Assembly: GCF_001044395.1 (NCBI RefSeq)
Contig: NZ_JANU01000016.1
Span: 1 to 64,000, forward strand
Direction of reading: 5' to 3'
From: Caenimonas sp. SL110
GTDB lineage: Bacteria; Pseudomonadota; Gammaproteobacteria; Burkholderiales; Burkholderiaceae_C
DNA length: 64,000 nucleotides
In this document: positions 32,761 to 41,288 of the stretch, piece by piece
How the letters are laid out: each line of letters opens with the position of its first letter
Numbering within the stretch: position 1 is the stretch's first letter
Program-made: the position numbers and the translations under genes
Notes under the pieces: model-generated
The model's input: only the letters and a program-made list of their open reading frames with translations
Databases searched by the model: none
Told to the model about the DNA's origin: nothing

Positions 32761-33971
32761 CAAAGCGCCTTGCCAAGCCTGGCCACCCCGTCCAATATCC
32801 TGTCTATACCCACGGTCGCGAAGCTGAGCCTGAAGGTGCTCTTGTCCGCATCCTTCGCAAAGAACGGTGCGCCCGGCACAAAGGCCACGCCCTGCTCGAT
32901 GGCCCGCTTCGCAAACTCGCCTGCGTCAGCGATCTTGCCGCCCGCCCCGGTCAACCGGGCCCAGATGAAGAGGCCGCCCTGGGGCGCAGTGAATTCAACC
33001 GCATCGCCAAGCTCGCGCCGCAGCGCCTGCCCCATCGCATCTGCTCTTTCGGCGTACACCTTGCGCACCTTGTCCAGCGCCTGCGGCATGCGCCCGGCCT
33101 TGAGGTATTGCGCTGCAGTCGCCTGTGCCAATGTGCTCGTCGCGGCGTCGTTGAATTGCTTGCACATCACGCACCGGGCCATCAGCTCGGGCTGCGCCAC
33201 CATCCAGCCCACGCGCAGGCCGGGGCTGAGCACCTTGCTCAGGCTGCCGCAATAGGCAATCAGGTCGCGGCTGCCGGGGACTTCGCTGCTCAGGGCGAGC
33301 AGGCTCGGCGGCGGCGCCTTGCCGAAGTAAAGGTCGCCGTAGGGGTTGTCTTCGACCACCAGCACGTTGTGCTTCACGGCCAGCTCGAGCACGCGCTTCC
33401 TGCGCGCCAGGCTGAGCGTCGCGCCGCTCGGATTGCCGAAGGTGGGAATCAGGTACACGAGCTTGGGTTTGTGCTCTTCGATCAGCCGCTCCAGCTCATC
33501 GACCCTGACGCCATCGGCATCGACCGGCGCGCTGACCAGGTCTGCGCCATACAGGCGAAAGCACTGGATCGTGGCCAGAAACGTGGGGCCTTCGACGATC
33601 ACCTTGTCGCCGGGATCGATCATGGTCTTGCCGATCAGGTCGAGCGCCTGCTGGCTGCCAGTGGTCACGATCAGGCCGTCGTGCTTGACCTCGATGCCGG
33701 TCGCGGCCATGAACTGCGCCAGCTGCATTCGCAGCGGGTCGTAGCCCTCGCTCGCGCCGTACTGCAGCGCAGGGCCCGGCTCTTCGTCCAGCGCCTTGTT
33801 CACGGCCTCACGCATGCCCTGCACATCGAACAGCGCCGCATCCGGAAAGCCGCCGGCAAACGAAATGATGCCGGGCTTGCCCAGGAGTTTGAACAGCTCG
33901 CGGATCGCCGAGGTTTCGACGTTGTTCAGGCGTGCCGCGTAGGGCAGCGACGGGTGAGGCTGGGATGACAT
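32760..33971 (-). CDS. PLP-dependent aminotransferase, class I/II (2-aminoadipate/LysN-like)
   Basis: A 403-residue fold-type I aminotransferase. IISFAGGFPDAALF, LQYGASEGYDPLR, TTGSQQALDLIGK, TFGNPSGATLS and the Lys-containing CGSLSKVLSPGLRVGWM match MocR-less PLP enzymes such as 2-aminoadipate or aromatic aminotransferases. The start at 33971 (MSSQPHPS) is preferred over an ATG at 33998, but neither has a strong ribosome site. It is divergent from the HTH regulator. Confidence 0.88.
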   Translation of the reverse strand: MSSQPHPSLPYAARLNNVETSAIRELFKLLGKPGIISFAGGFPDAALFDVQGMREAVNKALDEEPGPALQYGASEGYDPLRMQLAQFMAATGIEVKHDGLIVTTGSQQALDLIGKTMIDPGDKVIVEGPTFLATIQCFRLYGADLVSAPVDADGVRVDELERLIEEHKPKLVYLIPTFGNPSGATLSLARRKRVLELAVKHNVLVVEDNPYGDLYFGKAPPPSLLALSSEVPGSRDLIAYCGSLSKVLSPGLRVGWMVAQPELMARCVMCKQFNDAATSTLAQATAAQYLKAGRMPQALDKVRKVYAERADAMGQALRRELGDAVEFTAPQGGLFIWARLTGAGGKIADAGEFAKRAIEQGVAFVPGAPFFAKDADKSTFRLSFATVGIDRILDGVARLGKAL

Positions 33972-34033
33972 GTGTTGGCGCTTGGGGTGTTGTTGCATTG
34001 CAATGGTAGCCAAACCCGGGCCGCACATCGAAT

Positions 34034-34059
34034 GAGATAAAAAGTACGTAAAACATCTC
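34034..34059. promoter_or_regulatory. imperfect palindrome in the divergent promoter region
   Basis: GAGAT and ATCTC arms flank a central TACGTA palindrome (GAGAT-AAAAAG-TACGTA-AAAC-ATCTC) in an AT-rich gap between the aminotransferase and HTH genes. The position fits an operator shared by both promoters, most simply for the HTH protein itself. This is inference. Confidence 0.3.
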
Positions 34060-34126
34060 GGATCGACAGTATTATTTGAGAACTTTCAATTTCATTCAGG
34101 CCGCAACTGCGCGTTGAACCAAACCC

Positions 34127-34429
34127 ATGAAAATCCCCAAACTCATCCAGATCCAAAGCTCCGCTGAACTGTCAGGCTTGGTCAGGACGACTCGCGTCGC
34201 CCTGGGCCTGACCCAGGCTGAGGTCGGCACCCTCGTGGGCGTCAAGCAGTCGCGCATGGCCCAGATCGAAAATTTTCCAGGTCTCGTCAGCTGCGAACAG
34301 ATGCTGCAGGTGCTTCATGCACTGGGCATCCGGCTGTACCTGTCGCAGCCCCTGCCAAACGCGGGCACGCACGGCGCACCTGGCGCGCCGCTGACCACCG
34401 CGCAAGACCTCCCCGATTCGCAGTGGTAG
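34127..34429 (+). CDS. orphan HipB-like XRE-family regulator
   Basis: A 100-residue protein. The helix-turn-helix covers about 16-58: LVRTTRVALGLTQAEVGTLVGVKQSRMAQIEN, then LQVLHALGIRLYL, as in HipB antitoxins. The tail is Pro/Ala-rich. No HipA kinase gene follows; the next gene is a hydrolase. It may be a solitary autoregulator or the remnant of a hipBA pair. Confidence 0.82.
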   Translation: MKIPKLIQIQSSAELSGLVRTTRVALGLTQAEVGTLVGVKQSRMAQIENFPGLVSCEQMLQVLHALGIRLYLSQPLPNAGTHGAPGAPLTTAQDLPDSQW

Positions 34430-34487
34430 CGCGCGGCGGGCCTGCCTGACAGGGCAGAATGCGTGCTTCCTTCCGAATGCAGTGCCC

Positions 34488-36167
34488 ATGATCGAGAAAC
34501 ACCTGGATATCGCCACGGCCGACGGCGAGATGAATTCCTTCGTCGCGTACCCCGAGTCGGGCGGACCTCATCCGGTGGTGCTCTTCTACATGGACGCACC
34601 CGGCAAGCGGGAGGAACTGCACGACATGGCCAGGCGGCTTGCGGCGGGCGGCTACTACGTGGTGCTGCCCAACCTCTACTACCGCCGCACGCGTGACTTC
34701 TGGCTGCGCGAGCGAACCGAAGAGAGCATGGCCGTGATGTTCGGGCACATGGATGCCACCACCAATGCCATGGCGGTGAGCGACACGGCGGCCCTGCTGG
34801 CTTTTGTCGATGCGCAACCCGAAGCCGATGGCAAGCGCATCGGCGCTGTCGGCTATTGCATGAGCGGCCCCTTTGTCGTGCACGCGGCCGCAGCATTCCC
34901 GGATCGCTTCGCCAGCATCGCGTCGATTCATGGCGCGCAGATGATGACGGATCGCCCCGATTCGCCGCACCGGGTCGCATCCACCATCAAGTGCGAGACC
35001 TATGTGGGCTGCGCCGAGATCGACAAGTGGGCGCCGAGCGCGCACATCGACGCGCTCGAAGCAGCCATGAAGCAAGGCGGTGTCAACTACCGCATCGAGT
35101 GGTACGGCGGCGCGCAGCACGGTTTTGTGTTTCCGCAGCGGGCGGGCGTTTATGACGAGGCCAGCGCAGAGCGGCACTGGGAGCGCCTGTTCGATCTTTT
35201 CGGGCGCACGCTCGGCCTAGAATCAGGCGAACAAGGGGATTCGATGGGCAGTTTGAATTTGAAGATCGGCATGCCGATCCTGAAGCGGCTTCTGTGGGGC
35301 CCGCGGGAAGAACGGGAGCTGATACAGGGAGCCGGAATCAACGTGATTCCCGCCAATTTCTACTCCAGCATTCCATCGATTGCCGAGGTGCGCGAGTCCT
35401 ACGAATACGTAGAAGGCGCGGTTCCTTATCTGGACGAGAGCATCTTCGATCCGCAGACGATGCGGGGCACACTGGCCGAGCTGGTGCCCTGGTCGGCCGA
35501 CTTCACGCCGGAACTCGAAGGCGACCAGGAAACCTGCCGCTCTTACTTCTGGAAGAACAGCCAGTTCTCTTTCAGCGACTCGATGTCGTACTGGGCGTTC
35601 GTGCGCAAGACGAAGCCGAAAACCGTCGTGGAAATCGGCAGCGGATTTTCGTCATTGGTCGCCATGGAGGCGCTGGAGAAAAACGGCGCGGGCACGCTGC
35701 GATGCATCGAGCCCTATCCGCGTCCGTTCATCACCGGCCTCGCATCCGAGGGGCGCATCAAGCACATCCCCGTTCGCGCCCAGGACGTCACGCCCGACAT
35801 GCTCAACGACATGCTGGAGGATGGCGACATCCTCTTCATCGACTCGACGCATACGGTCAAGTCGGGAAGCGACTGCCTGCATATTTACCTGCGCCTCTTA
35901 CCAGCCATTCGCAAAAAGGTGCTGGTACATGTGCACGATGTATTCCTGCCGTTTGGCATGCCGCAGGCCTGGCTGCTCGACATGCACATCTACTGGACCG
36001 AACAGTATTTGCTGCTGGCTTTTCTCACCGACAACCCGCGCGCGCGTGTTCTGTTTGGCAGCGCCTACAACGAGCACTTCAACAAGCCCTTGCTTGAAGA
36101 TTTCATGCACGGCCGCTTTGCAAGTGGCGGCGGAAGTTTCTGGTTCGAATACGACGGGCGTCGGTAG
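34488..36167 (+). CDS. dienelactone hydrolase/SAM methyltransferase in-frame fusion
   Basis: A 559-residue frame. Residues 1-240 form a dienelactone hydrolase: Cys124 in GYCMSGP and His211 in AQHGF. Residues 253-559 form a class I methyltransferase (Methyltransf_24-like): VEIGSGFSSLVAMEAL, RCIEPYPRP, LFIDSTHTVKSGSD and LVHVHDVFLPFG. At the join, AAGGGGA stands just before an ATG at 35244, so the methyltransferase has its own ribosome site and could also be made separately. The two functions are not usually joined, and the hydrolase stop seems to have been lost. The GTG at 34482 is an alternative start. Substrates are unknown. Confidence 0.8.
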   Translation: MIEKHLDIATADGEMNSFVAYPESGGPHPVVLFYMDAPGKREELHDMARRLAAGGYYVVLPNLYYRRTRDFWLRERTEESMAVMFGHMDATTNAMAVSDTAALLAFVDAQPEADGKRIGAVGYCMSGPFVVHAAAAFPDRFASIASIHGAQMMTDRPDSPHRVASTIKCETYVGCAEIDKWAPSAHIDALEAAMKQGGVNYRIEWYGGAQHGFVFPQRAGVYDEASAERHWERLFDLFGRTLGLESGEQGDSMGSLNLKIGMPILKRLLWGPREERELIQGAGINVIPANFYSSIPSIAEVRESYEYVEGAVPYLDESIFDPQTMRGTLAELVPWSADFTPELEGDQETCRSYFWKNSQFSFSDSMSYWAFVRKTKPKTVVEIGSGFSSLVAMEALEKNGAGTLRCIEPYPRPFITGLASEGRIKHIPVRAQDVTPDMLNDMLEDGDILFIDSTHTVKSGSDCLHIYLRLLPAIRKKVLVHVHDVFLPFGMPQAWLLDMHIYWTEQYLLLAFLTDNPRARVLFGSAYNEHFNKPLLEDFMHGRFASGGGSFWFEYDGRR

Positions 36168-36205
36168 GTGTTGGGACAGGCGTGACATGAAAGCTGCATG
36201 AAGGC

Positions 36206-36322
36206 TGTCATGCCGGACTCGATCCGGCATCCACCGCGAAGCGGCAACGGCGCCTGATCGAAGATGGATTGCGGATCAAGCCCGAAGGAAGTCATGGATT
36301 GCGGATCAAGTCCGCAATGACA
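36206..36322 (+). repeat. composite palindromic repeat, copy B
   Basis: TGTCATGCCGGA-CTCG-ATCCGGCATCC, then ACCGCGAAGCGG, a variable part, and a right arm ending TCCGCAATGACA. The right arm is partly duplicated: GGATTGCGGATCAAG occurs at about 36266 and 36297. It fills most of the gap between two convergent genes and could act as a bidirectional terminator, though no T-run follows. Confidence 0.8.
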
Positions 36323-36344
36323 GCCTTCTTGAACCGCAGGAATC

Positions 36345-37928
36345 TCAGCGCCGCCAGAAATTCCCAACGGTCTTCTTGCGATACACCCCATGAAGCTCCG
36401 TCGAACGCCCGCCCGTTGCCCAATGGGTGATCTCCGCCGCGATCAGTCGCCGGATCCACTGCAGATCTTCGGCCTTGGAGAGATCGAAGTTGTCGCCGTA
36501 CGTGAGCTCCACCAGCCGCCACAGGAAGGCGTTGCGTTTGTAGACCATCTCCGGAATGAAATGGGCTTCCAGCAAAGGCTCCAGCTCTTCGCTTCGGATC
36601 CCCTCGAAGCAGCCGATCGAAAAATCGCGATCGCTCAGCACCGTGTCGATGGAACCCGTATGGCCATTGCGGCGAAACCGCTGCGGCAAACCCGCGAACA
36701 ATTCACTGGCCACCTTGTACGTGTCGGGCCACAGCCGGTTGCCGTTGCGCCCGATCTGCTCGCCAATGCTCCAGAACTCGCCGTCGTCGGCAAGGCGTTC
36801 ATTGACCTGCGAGAAGACGCGCTCCAGGTTGGCCACGTGATGCAGGGCCGACACGCACATGATGATGTCGAACTCGCCCTTGCCCGGCAGGCCCATGTTG
36901 ATGTCGCCGACCAGGCACTTGACCTTGACGTCGCGCTTGGCTGAGGCGAGCCGGTCGGCGGCGCGCTGGATCAGCTCGGGGCTGGCGTCGAGCAGCGTCA
37001 GCTCCACGGCGCTCGTGCAGTGCGACAGCAACTGCTCTTCCACTCGCGCAGCGCCGGCCAGGATCGACAGGATCCGAAGCGGCCTGAGCCTGTTTCTTGT
37101 TTTGGATTTCGCAAGGGCCCGCCCGAAGAAGTCGGGCGCCTCCATCGGCAGGAGCGCGCCGAGGGCCCTCATGGAATAACTGAACGCGGCTTCCGACGGC
37201 ATGGGCTTGAGCGTCTTGAGCCGCCTGTCAACCCGTCCGCGCAAATCGTCGACCCAGCGGTTTTCGCGTGCGACGGGCATGAACCTGGACAGCTCGACCT
37301 TCCCCGAACCGGTGACGGCAGTCTTGCCGGTGGCGTAGATCTGGTGACTGTACGAACTGCCGGAAAAAATGCCGACCTCGGTTTTCAGCCGGAAGTCATA
37401 CGACGCGAGCGCATTCATGCGGCCCATGCGGTGAGAAGGCGAAATGCGCAGCATCAGCACATTGAGCAGTTCGCCCGTGCCATCTGCGCACACCACCCGA
37501 AAGCGCGCTTCATGCCCCGCCAAAGCGGCGAGCGAAATGTCCAGCCGCTGGTGTAGCAAGGGGGCAGCCAGGCCTACCGTCGTCAGTGTGTGCCACTGGT
37601 CTCCACCTGCAAGCGCCCAGTCCACGTTGACCCGTGCGCTGCCGAACGCCGTCCCGACGACCAGAAGGGCCAGGACGGTTTCGGAGCTGACCTTGAGCTG
37701 CGGCGTGAGGATGTATTCGCCCGCCTGCAGGCCAACGCCATATTGGCCTTGCCATGCGTCGCCGATCGCGCATGGCGCAACCGGAAAATCCTGCGCGCCG
37801 AGCCACTTCGAGACAACGACGTCGGGCGACAACTCCAGCTGGTATTCGGTCGGGCATTCGAATGGCACCACCGTCGCGGGCCCCCGATGCGCCAGTGGCT
37901 CGAGATACCTCGTGAGTTGTTGCAGCAT
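36345..37928 (-). CDS. class I SAM-dependent methyltransferase with large N-terminal domain
   Basis: A 527-residue protein. The methyltransferase region (about 280-430) has LRILSILAGAARVEEQLL, LTLLDASPELIQRA, VKCLVGDINMG and FDIIMCVSALHHVANLERVFSQV. The first 260 residues are an unrecognised, beta-rich domain (ELSPDVVVSKWLG ... GEYILTPQLKVSSETVLALLVVG) that may bind a carrier or glycan. It is convergent with the fused hydrolase/methyltransferase gene. A perfect AGAATGG/CCATTCT inverted repeat (37932-37959) lies just before the ATG. Confidence 0.78.
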   Translation of the reverse strand: MLQQLTRYLEPLAHRGPATVVPFECPTEYQLELSPDVVVSKWLGAQDFPVAPCAIGDAWQGQYGVGLQAGEYILTPQLKVSSETVLALLVVGTAFGSARVNVDWALAGGDQWHTLTTVGLAAPLLHQRLDISLAALAGHEARFRVVCADGTGELLNVLMLRISPSHRMGRMNALASYDFRLKTEVGIFSGSSYSHQIYATGKTAVTGSGKVELSRFMPVARENRWVDDLRGRVDRRLKTLKPMPSEAAFSYSMRALGALLPMEAPDFFGRALAKSKTRNRLRPLRILSILAGAARVEEQLLSHCTSAVELTLLDASPELIQRAADRLASAKRDVKVKCLVGDINMGLPGKGEFDIIMCVSALHHVANLERVFSQVNERLADDGEFWSIGEQIGRNGNRLWPDTYKVASELFAGLPQRFRRNGHTGSIDTVLSDRDFSIGCFEGIRSEELEPLLEAHFIPEMVYKRNAFLWRLVELTYGDNFDLSKAEDLQWIRRLIAAEITHWATGGRSTELHGVYRKKTVGNFWRR

Positions 37929-37931
37929 GAA

Positions 37932-37959
37932 AGAATGGCTATTGTTGGTAAACCATTCT
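37932..37959 (-). promoter_or_regulatory. 7-bp inverted repeat before the methyltransferase start
   Basis: AGAATGG and CCATTCT arms with a 14-base spacer end four bases from the ATG of the 36345-37928 gene. It could be an operator or an mRNA hairpin limiting initiation. No Shine-Dalgarno sequence is evident between it and the ATG. Confidence 0.3.
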
Positions 37960-38017
37960 AGGAGTGCCCCGCAGGGGCAACATCGCTGTTACACAAGGAT
38001 GAGTAGCTTATTCACAC

Positions 38018-39127
38018 TCACCTGCTGAGCAACTTGCCTTCGCGCGTCACCATCGCAAGGTCGACAAACTTGCTGCCGTGCTGTGCACCGGCCCCGAAAG
38101 CGACCTTGTGTCCGCCCAGGTCGTAAGTGCCCAGGTTCTGCAGCGCCTCGAGAACGGTCCTGGCCGATACAGGCTTCTTTGCACGGCGTATGCCTTCAAC
38201 CAGCACCTTGGCAGCAAAGCATGCTTCGAGCTGCGTGCTGTTCATCGGCGTCTTGCTGCCGGCTGCTTCCATCGCCTTGGCGCATTCACGCACGGCGGGC
38301 ACGTTCGAGTTGGGGTTGGGCACGACCTGCGCGATCGACACGCCCGAGGCGCTCGCGCCGGCTGCCGTGATGAACTGATCCGCACCAATGAAAGACAGGC
38401 TCGATGTCGGCACCACGCGCCCGGCTTCGACCATTTCTTTCTGCATCTGCGCAGCCGCGCCGGACAGCACCGTCGTGAGGATCAGGTCGGGGTGATGCGC
38501 CATGATGGCCGCCACTTCTGCCTTGCCCACCGGCGCATTGCGCTTGAGGGCGAGCGCCTGAGGCGCGAGGTTGATCTTCTTGAGGTACTGCTCGACCACT
38601 GCGAGATTCTGCTTGCCCACCTCATCGTCATAGTGGACGACGGTGACCTTCTTCAATCCGAGGCTCATCCAGAAATTGAGGATCTTCTCCATCTCTTCAC
38701 CGTAAGACGCGCGCACCGTGAAGAGCACCGGGTTGTTCACCCGCACGGGGTTGGCCCCGGAAAACGGTGCGAAGAACGCGACATCGGCTTTCTCGGCTTG
38801 CGGGATGGCGTCGAGGCTGAGCGTTGCAGAAGCGAACCCGAAGAGCGCGAGCACGCTCTTGTTTTCAAGCAGTGTCCTGGCATTGGCGCCGGCGATCTTG
38901 CGATCGTTCTTGTCATCGAGTGACAGCAGTTCGATCTGCTTGCCCTGCACGCCGCCCCTGGCGTTGACGCTGGCGAAATAGGCGTTGGCGCCATCGCGGA
39001 TGTCCTTGCCGAACACCGCATTGCCGCCCGACAGCGGTGCCGACTGGCCAATCACCCACTTGTCCGACTGCGCCTGTGCGCCGATGGCGGCTAAAGCGAG
39101 CGCCGCGCCCATCCAGATTGTTTTCAT
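38018..39127 (-). CDS. branched-chain amino acid-type ABC transporter substrate-binding protein
   Basis: A 369-residue LivJ-like receptor. The signal peptide ends near GAQAQ. Motifs are VIGQSAPLSGGNAVFGKDIRDGANAYF, GGVQGKQIELLSLDDKNDRKIAGANARTLL and a ligand-binding fold I architecture to the end. The ligand may be an amino acid, amide or aromatic acid. No LivHMGF genes are nearby, so it is an orphan receptor. Confidence 0.9.
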   Translation of the reverse strand: MKTIWMGAALALAAIGAQAQSDKWVIGQSAPLSGGNAVFGKDIRDGANAYFASVNARGGVQGKQIELLSLDDKNDRKIAGANARTLLENKSVLALFGFASATLSLDAIPQAEKADVAFFAPFSGANPVRVNNPVLFTVRASYGEEMEKILNFWMSLGLKKVTVVHYDDEVGKQNLAVVEQYLKKINLAPQALALKRNAPVGKAEVAAIMAHHPDLILTTVLSGAAAQMQKEMVEAGRVVPTSSLSFIGADQFITAAGASASGVSIAQVVPNPNSNVPAVRECAKAMEAAGSKTPMNSTQLEACFAAKVLVEGIRRAKKPVSARTVLEALQNLGTYDLGGHKVAFGAGAQHGSKFVDLAMVTREGKLLSR

Positions 39128-39183
39128 GAGATCCCCCGTTTACTCCAACGCAGACGGTAACGCGAGTTACAGCCGGATGCGTT

Positions 39184-39203
39184 AGGGGTTCTCGCTAACC
39201 CCT
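39184..39203. repeat. 7-bp inverted repeat AGGGGTT/AACCCCT
   Basis: It lies in the gap between the S9 peptidase stop and the LivJ-like start. There is a short loop CTCGCT. Without a T-run on either strand, it is not a standard terminator. Confidence 0.3.
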
Positions 39204-39269
39204 GCGCAACAGAGTGTTAGACCGCAGGGTGGTGTGCGTTTGTTCGCATGCCACCTGTGTCCCAAAGTT

Positions 39270-41261
39270 CTACTGCGCTGGCTGGCCGATGTTCTTTTGC
39301 AGGAATTTGTCCACCCGCGTCCAGAAGTCGACCCGGTTTTTCACCAGCTGCCAGCCATGGCCTTCATCGAGATATTCGACCCATTCGACGTTGGGATTGG
39401 TCTTCTGGACAGCGTCGCGCAATCGCGTGCCGTGAACGATCTGCACGCGGCGGTCGGCGCCGCCGTAGGCCAGCAGCAATGGCTGCTTGATGCGCGCCGC
39501 CTGCACCAGAGGCGATGTCTTGTTCAATTGCTCTGCATCGCGTTGCAGGTCGCCGACCAGCCGGGGCATGCCGTATGCCTTGTATTCCATGCTGAAGTCA
39601 CCCCACCCGGGTTGATAGAGCAGGCTGATGTCGGTCACGCCGACCCAGTTGACGCCGCACTTGAACACATCGGGGTCGTTGAGCAGCCCCATCAACGCCG
39701 AGTAGCCGCCGTAACTCGCACCGGCAATGCAGATCCGCGCGGGGTCCGCTATGCCTTGCGCAACCGCCCAGCGTGCGCCGTCGGCAATGTCGTCCTGCAT
39801 GGCCAGGCCCCATTGCTTCCAGCTGGCACGAAAGTGCTTCCAGCCAAAACCGGCGCTGCCACGAAACTCGGGCTCCAGCACCGCGTAGCCGCGCGATGCC
39901 AGGAACTGGCTGTCGGCGTCCCAGTTCCACTGCCCGCCTCGAACCCAGGGCCCGCCATGCACCAGTACCACCAGCGGCAGCTTTTTGCCCTTGCTGCCAC
40001 GCGGCACGGTGAGCCAGCCCGGAATCTCCAGGCCGTCGCGCGCCTTGTAGCGCACGAAGTCGCGGGTCGCCATCTGCCTGGGCTCGATGTCGCGCATGAC
40101 AGCGCCCAGCACGGTCTGCTTGCCGGTCTCGTAGTTGTAGAGGATGTAGCGACCGGGGTCCACATCGGAGTACGCATGCACCAGCACAAAGGGCACTTCG
40201 GGCCGGCGCGCAATCTCCATCAGGTTGACGGTGTTGGGCAGCAGCGCATCGACTTTGGCTTGCACAGCCTTCCACTGCGGATCGAACCAGATCGTGCCAG
40301 CTGCGTCGCTGACATAGCGCACGCCCAGCAGACCCTTGGGACCCATGATCAGCGAGCCGTTGAAGTCGAAGCCCTTGAGCGACACGATCGGCTCCGGGTC
40401 CAGCGCCTTCTTCACGAGGTCGTAGCGATAGAGCGAAGCCGTGTCGCCGCCCGCATTGCTTCGCACGTAGAGCGAGCCGTCGGGCGACATGGCCACGGGC
40501 GTGAAGCCCCTGCCGGTGTACGCGTCGAAATCGGCCAGGCTTTCCCATTTGCCGTCGGCGCCCAGAACATGCACAGCGCCCCGGCCCTTCTCATGCGACG
40601 TCGCCACGCGCGGCGTGTTGGTGTGATCGATGACCCAGCCCCAGGTCAGGCCCGGACGCTGGAAGCTCACCGTCTGGCCGGTCTTCGTGTTCAGGCGCAG
40701 CACGTTCTGCGCCTCGAATTCGCGGTTGTTGTTCCAGGTCAGCTGCGTGACGAACACATCATCGGAGTTCACGTCATAGGTCGGCGCGAGCAGGCGTGAC
40801 CAGAAGTCGAGCATCCGGCCGCGGACACCGATCTCGCGCAGCCACGGCATTTCACGATCGACGAGCTGGCGATAGTCAGAGCCGTCACGCGACACCGCGT
40901 AGAGCCCGTTGGCCAGGTACGACTGGCCCTGCGGCATTTCCTTGTCGTTGATGGAAAACACCAGTCGGTCGTCACTGATCCAGGTGATGTTGTCCACGTC
41001 CGCATCGGTCGGCGCGACCAGCGATTTCGCGGTGAGCTTTTCGACGTCGAGCACGACGAGCTGGTAGCGGCCGTTCTTCGCGGCTACCCGTATCGCAAGA
41101 TGGCGGCCGCTGGGTGACAGCTTGCCGCCGCTGAATGCAGGGTTCTGGAAGAACGCCTCGACCGGCACCGGGGTCTGGGCCGAAGCGGGGATAGCGGCGC
41201 ACGCAATCAGGATTGCGCACAGGCAAGCAAAGGCGTTGCCAAAGGTGTTGCGGATGAGCAT
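39270..41261 (-). CDS. S9 family prolyl oligopeptidase-like peptidase, exported
   Basis: A 663-residue protein. The signal peptide covers about 1-28 (cleavage after ASA). A beta-propeller-like N-domain precedes the alpha/beta hydrolase domain. The nucleophile Ser is in GASYGGYS, with oxyanion-type motif VLVHGGPWVRGG, a later Asp in YGGADRRV and His in DEGHGW. It resembles dipeptidyl/acylaminoacyl peptidases acting in the periplasm. It lies on the same strand downstream of gamma-glutamyltransferase (27-bp gap), possibly co-transcribed in peptide or glutathione breakdown. Confidence 0.88.
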   Translation of the reverse strand: MLIRNTFGNAFACLCAILIACAAIPASAQTPVPVEAFFQNPAFSGGKLSPSGRHLAIRVAAKNGRYQLVVLDVEKLTAKSLVAPTDADVDNITWISDDRLVFSINDKEMPQGQSYLANGLYAVSRDGSDYRQLVDREMPWLREIGVRGRMLDFWSRLLAPTYDVNSDDVFVTQLTWNNNREFEAQNVLRLNTKTGQTVSFQRPGLTWGWVIDHTNTPRVATSHEKGRGAVHVLGADGKWESLADFDAYTGRGFTPVAMSPDGSLYVRSNAGGDTASLYRYDLVKKALDPEPIVSLKGFDFNGSLIMGPKGLLGVRYVSDAAGTIWFDPQWKAVQAKVDALLPNTVNLMEIARRPEVPFVLVHAYSDVDPGRYILYNYETGKQTVLGAVMRDIEPRQMATRDFVRYKARDGLEIPGWLTVPRGSKGKKLPLVVLVHGGPWVRGGQWNWDADSQFLASRGYAVLEPEFRGSAGFGWKHFRASWKQWGLAMQDDIADGARWAVAQGIADPARICIAGASYGGYSALMGLLNDPDVFKCGVNWVGVTDISLLYQPGWGDFSMEYKAYGMPRLVGDLQRDAEQLNKTSPLVQAARIKQPLLLAYGGADRRVQIVHGTRLRDAVQKTNPNVEWVEYLDEGHGWQLVKNRVDFWTRVDKFLQKNIGQPAQ

Positions 41262-41288
41262 CCGCCGGTTATACCGCGACGACCGCCG

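Noticed and set aside
37965..37979. TGCCCC-GCAG-GGGCA hairpin as a terminator
   Set aside because: A six-pair stem with no T-run on either strand. It lies just upstream of a gene start rather than after a stop.
39181..39226. GTTAGGGG ... CTAACCCC ... GTTAGAC as an attC site
   Set aside because: The core motifs are in the wrong order and spacing, and one fails the GTTRRRY rule. There is no cassette boundary nearby.
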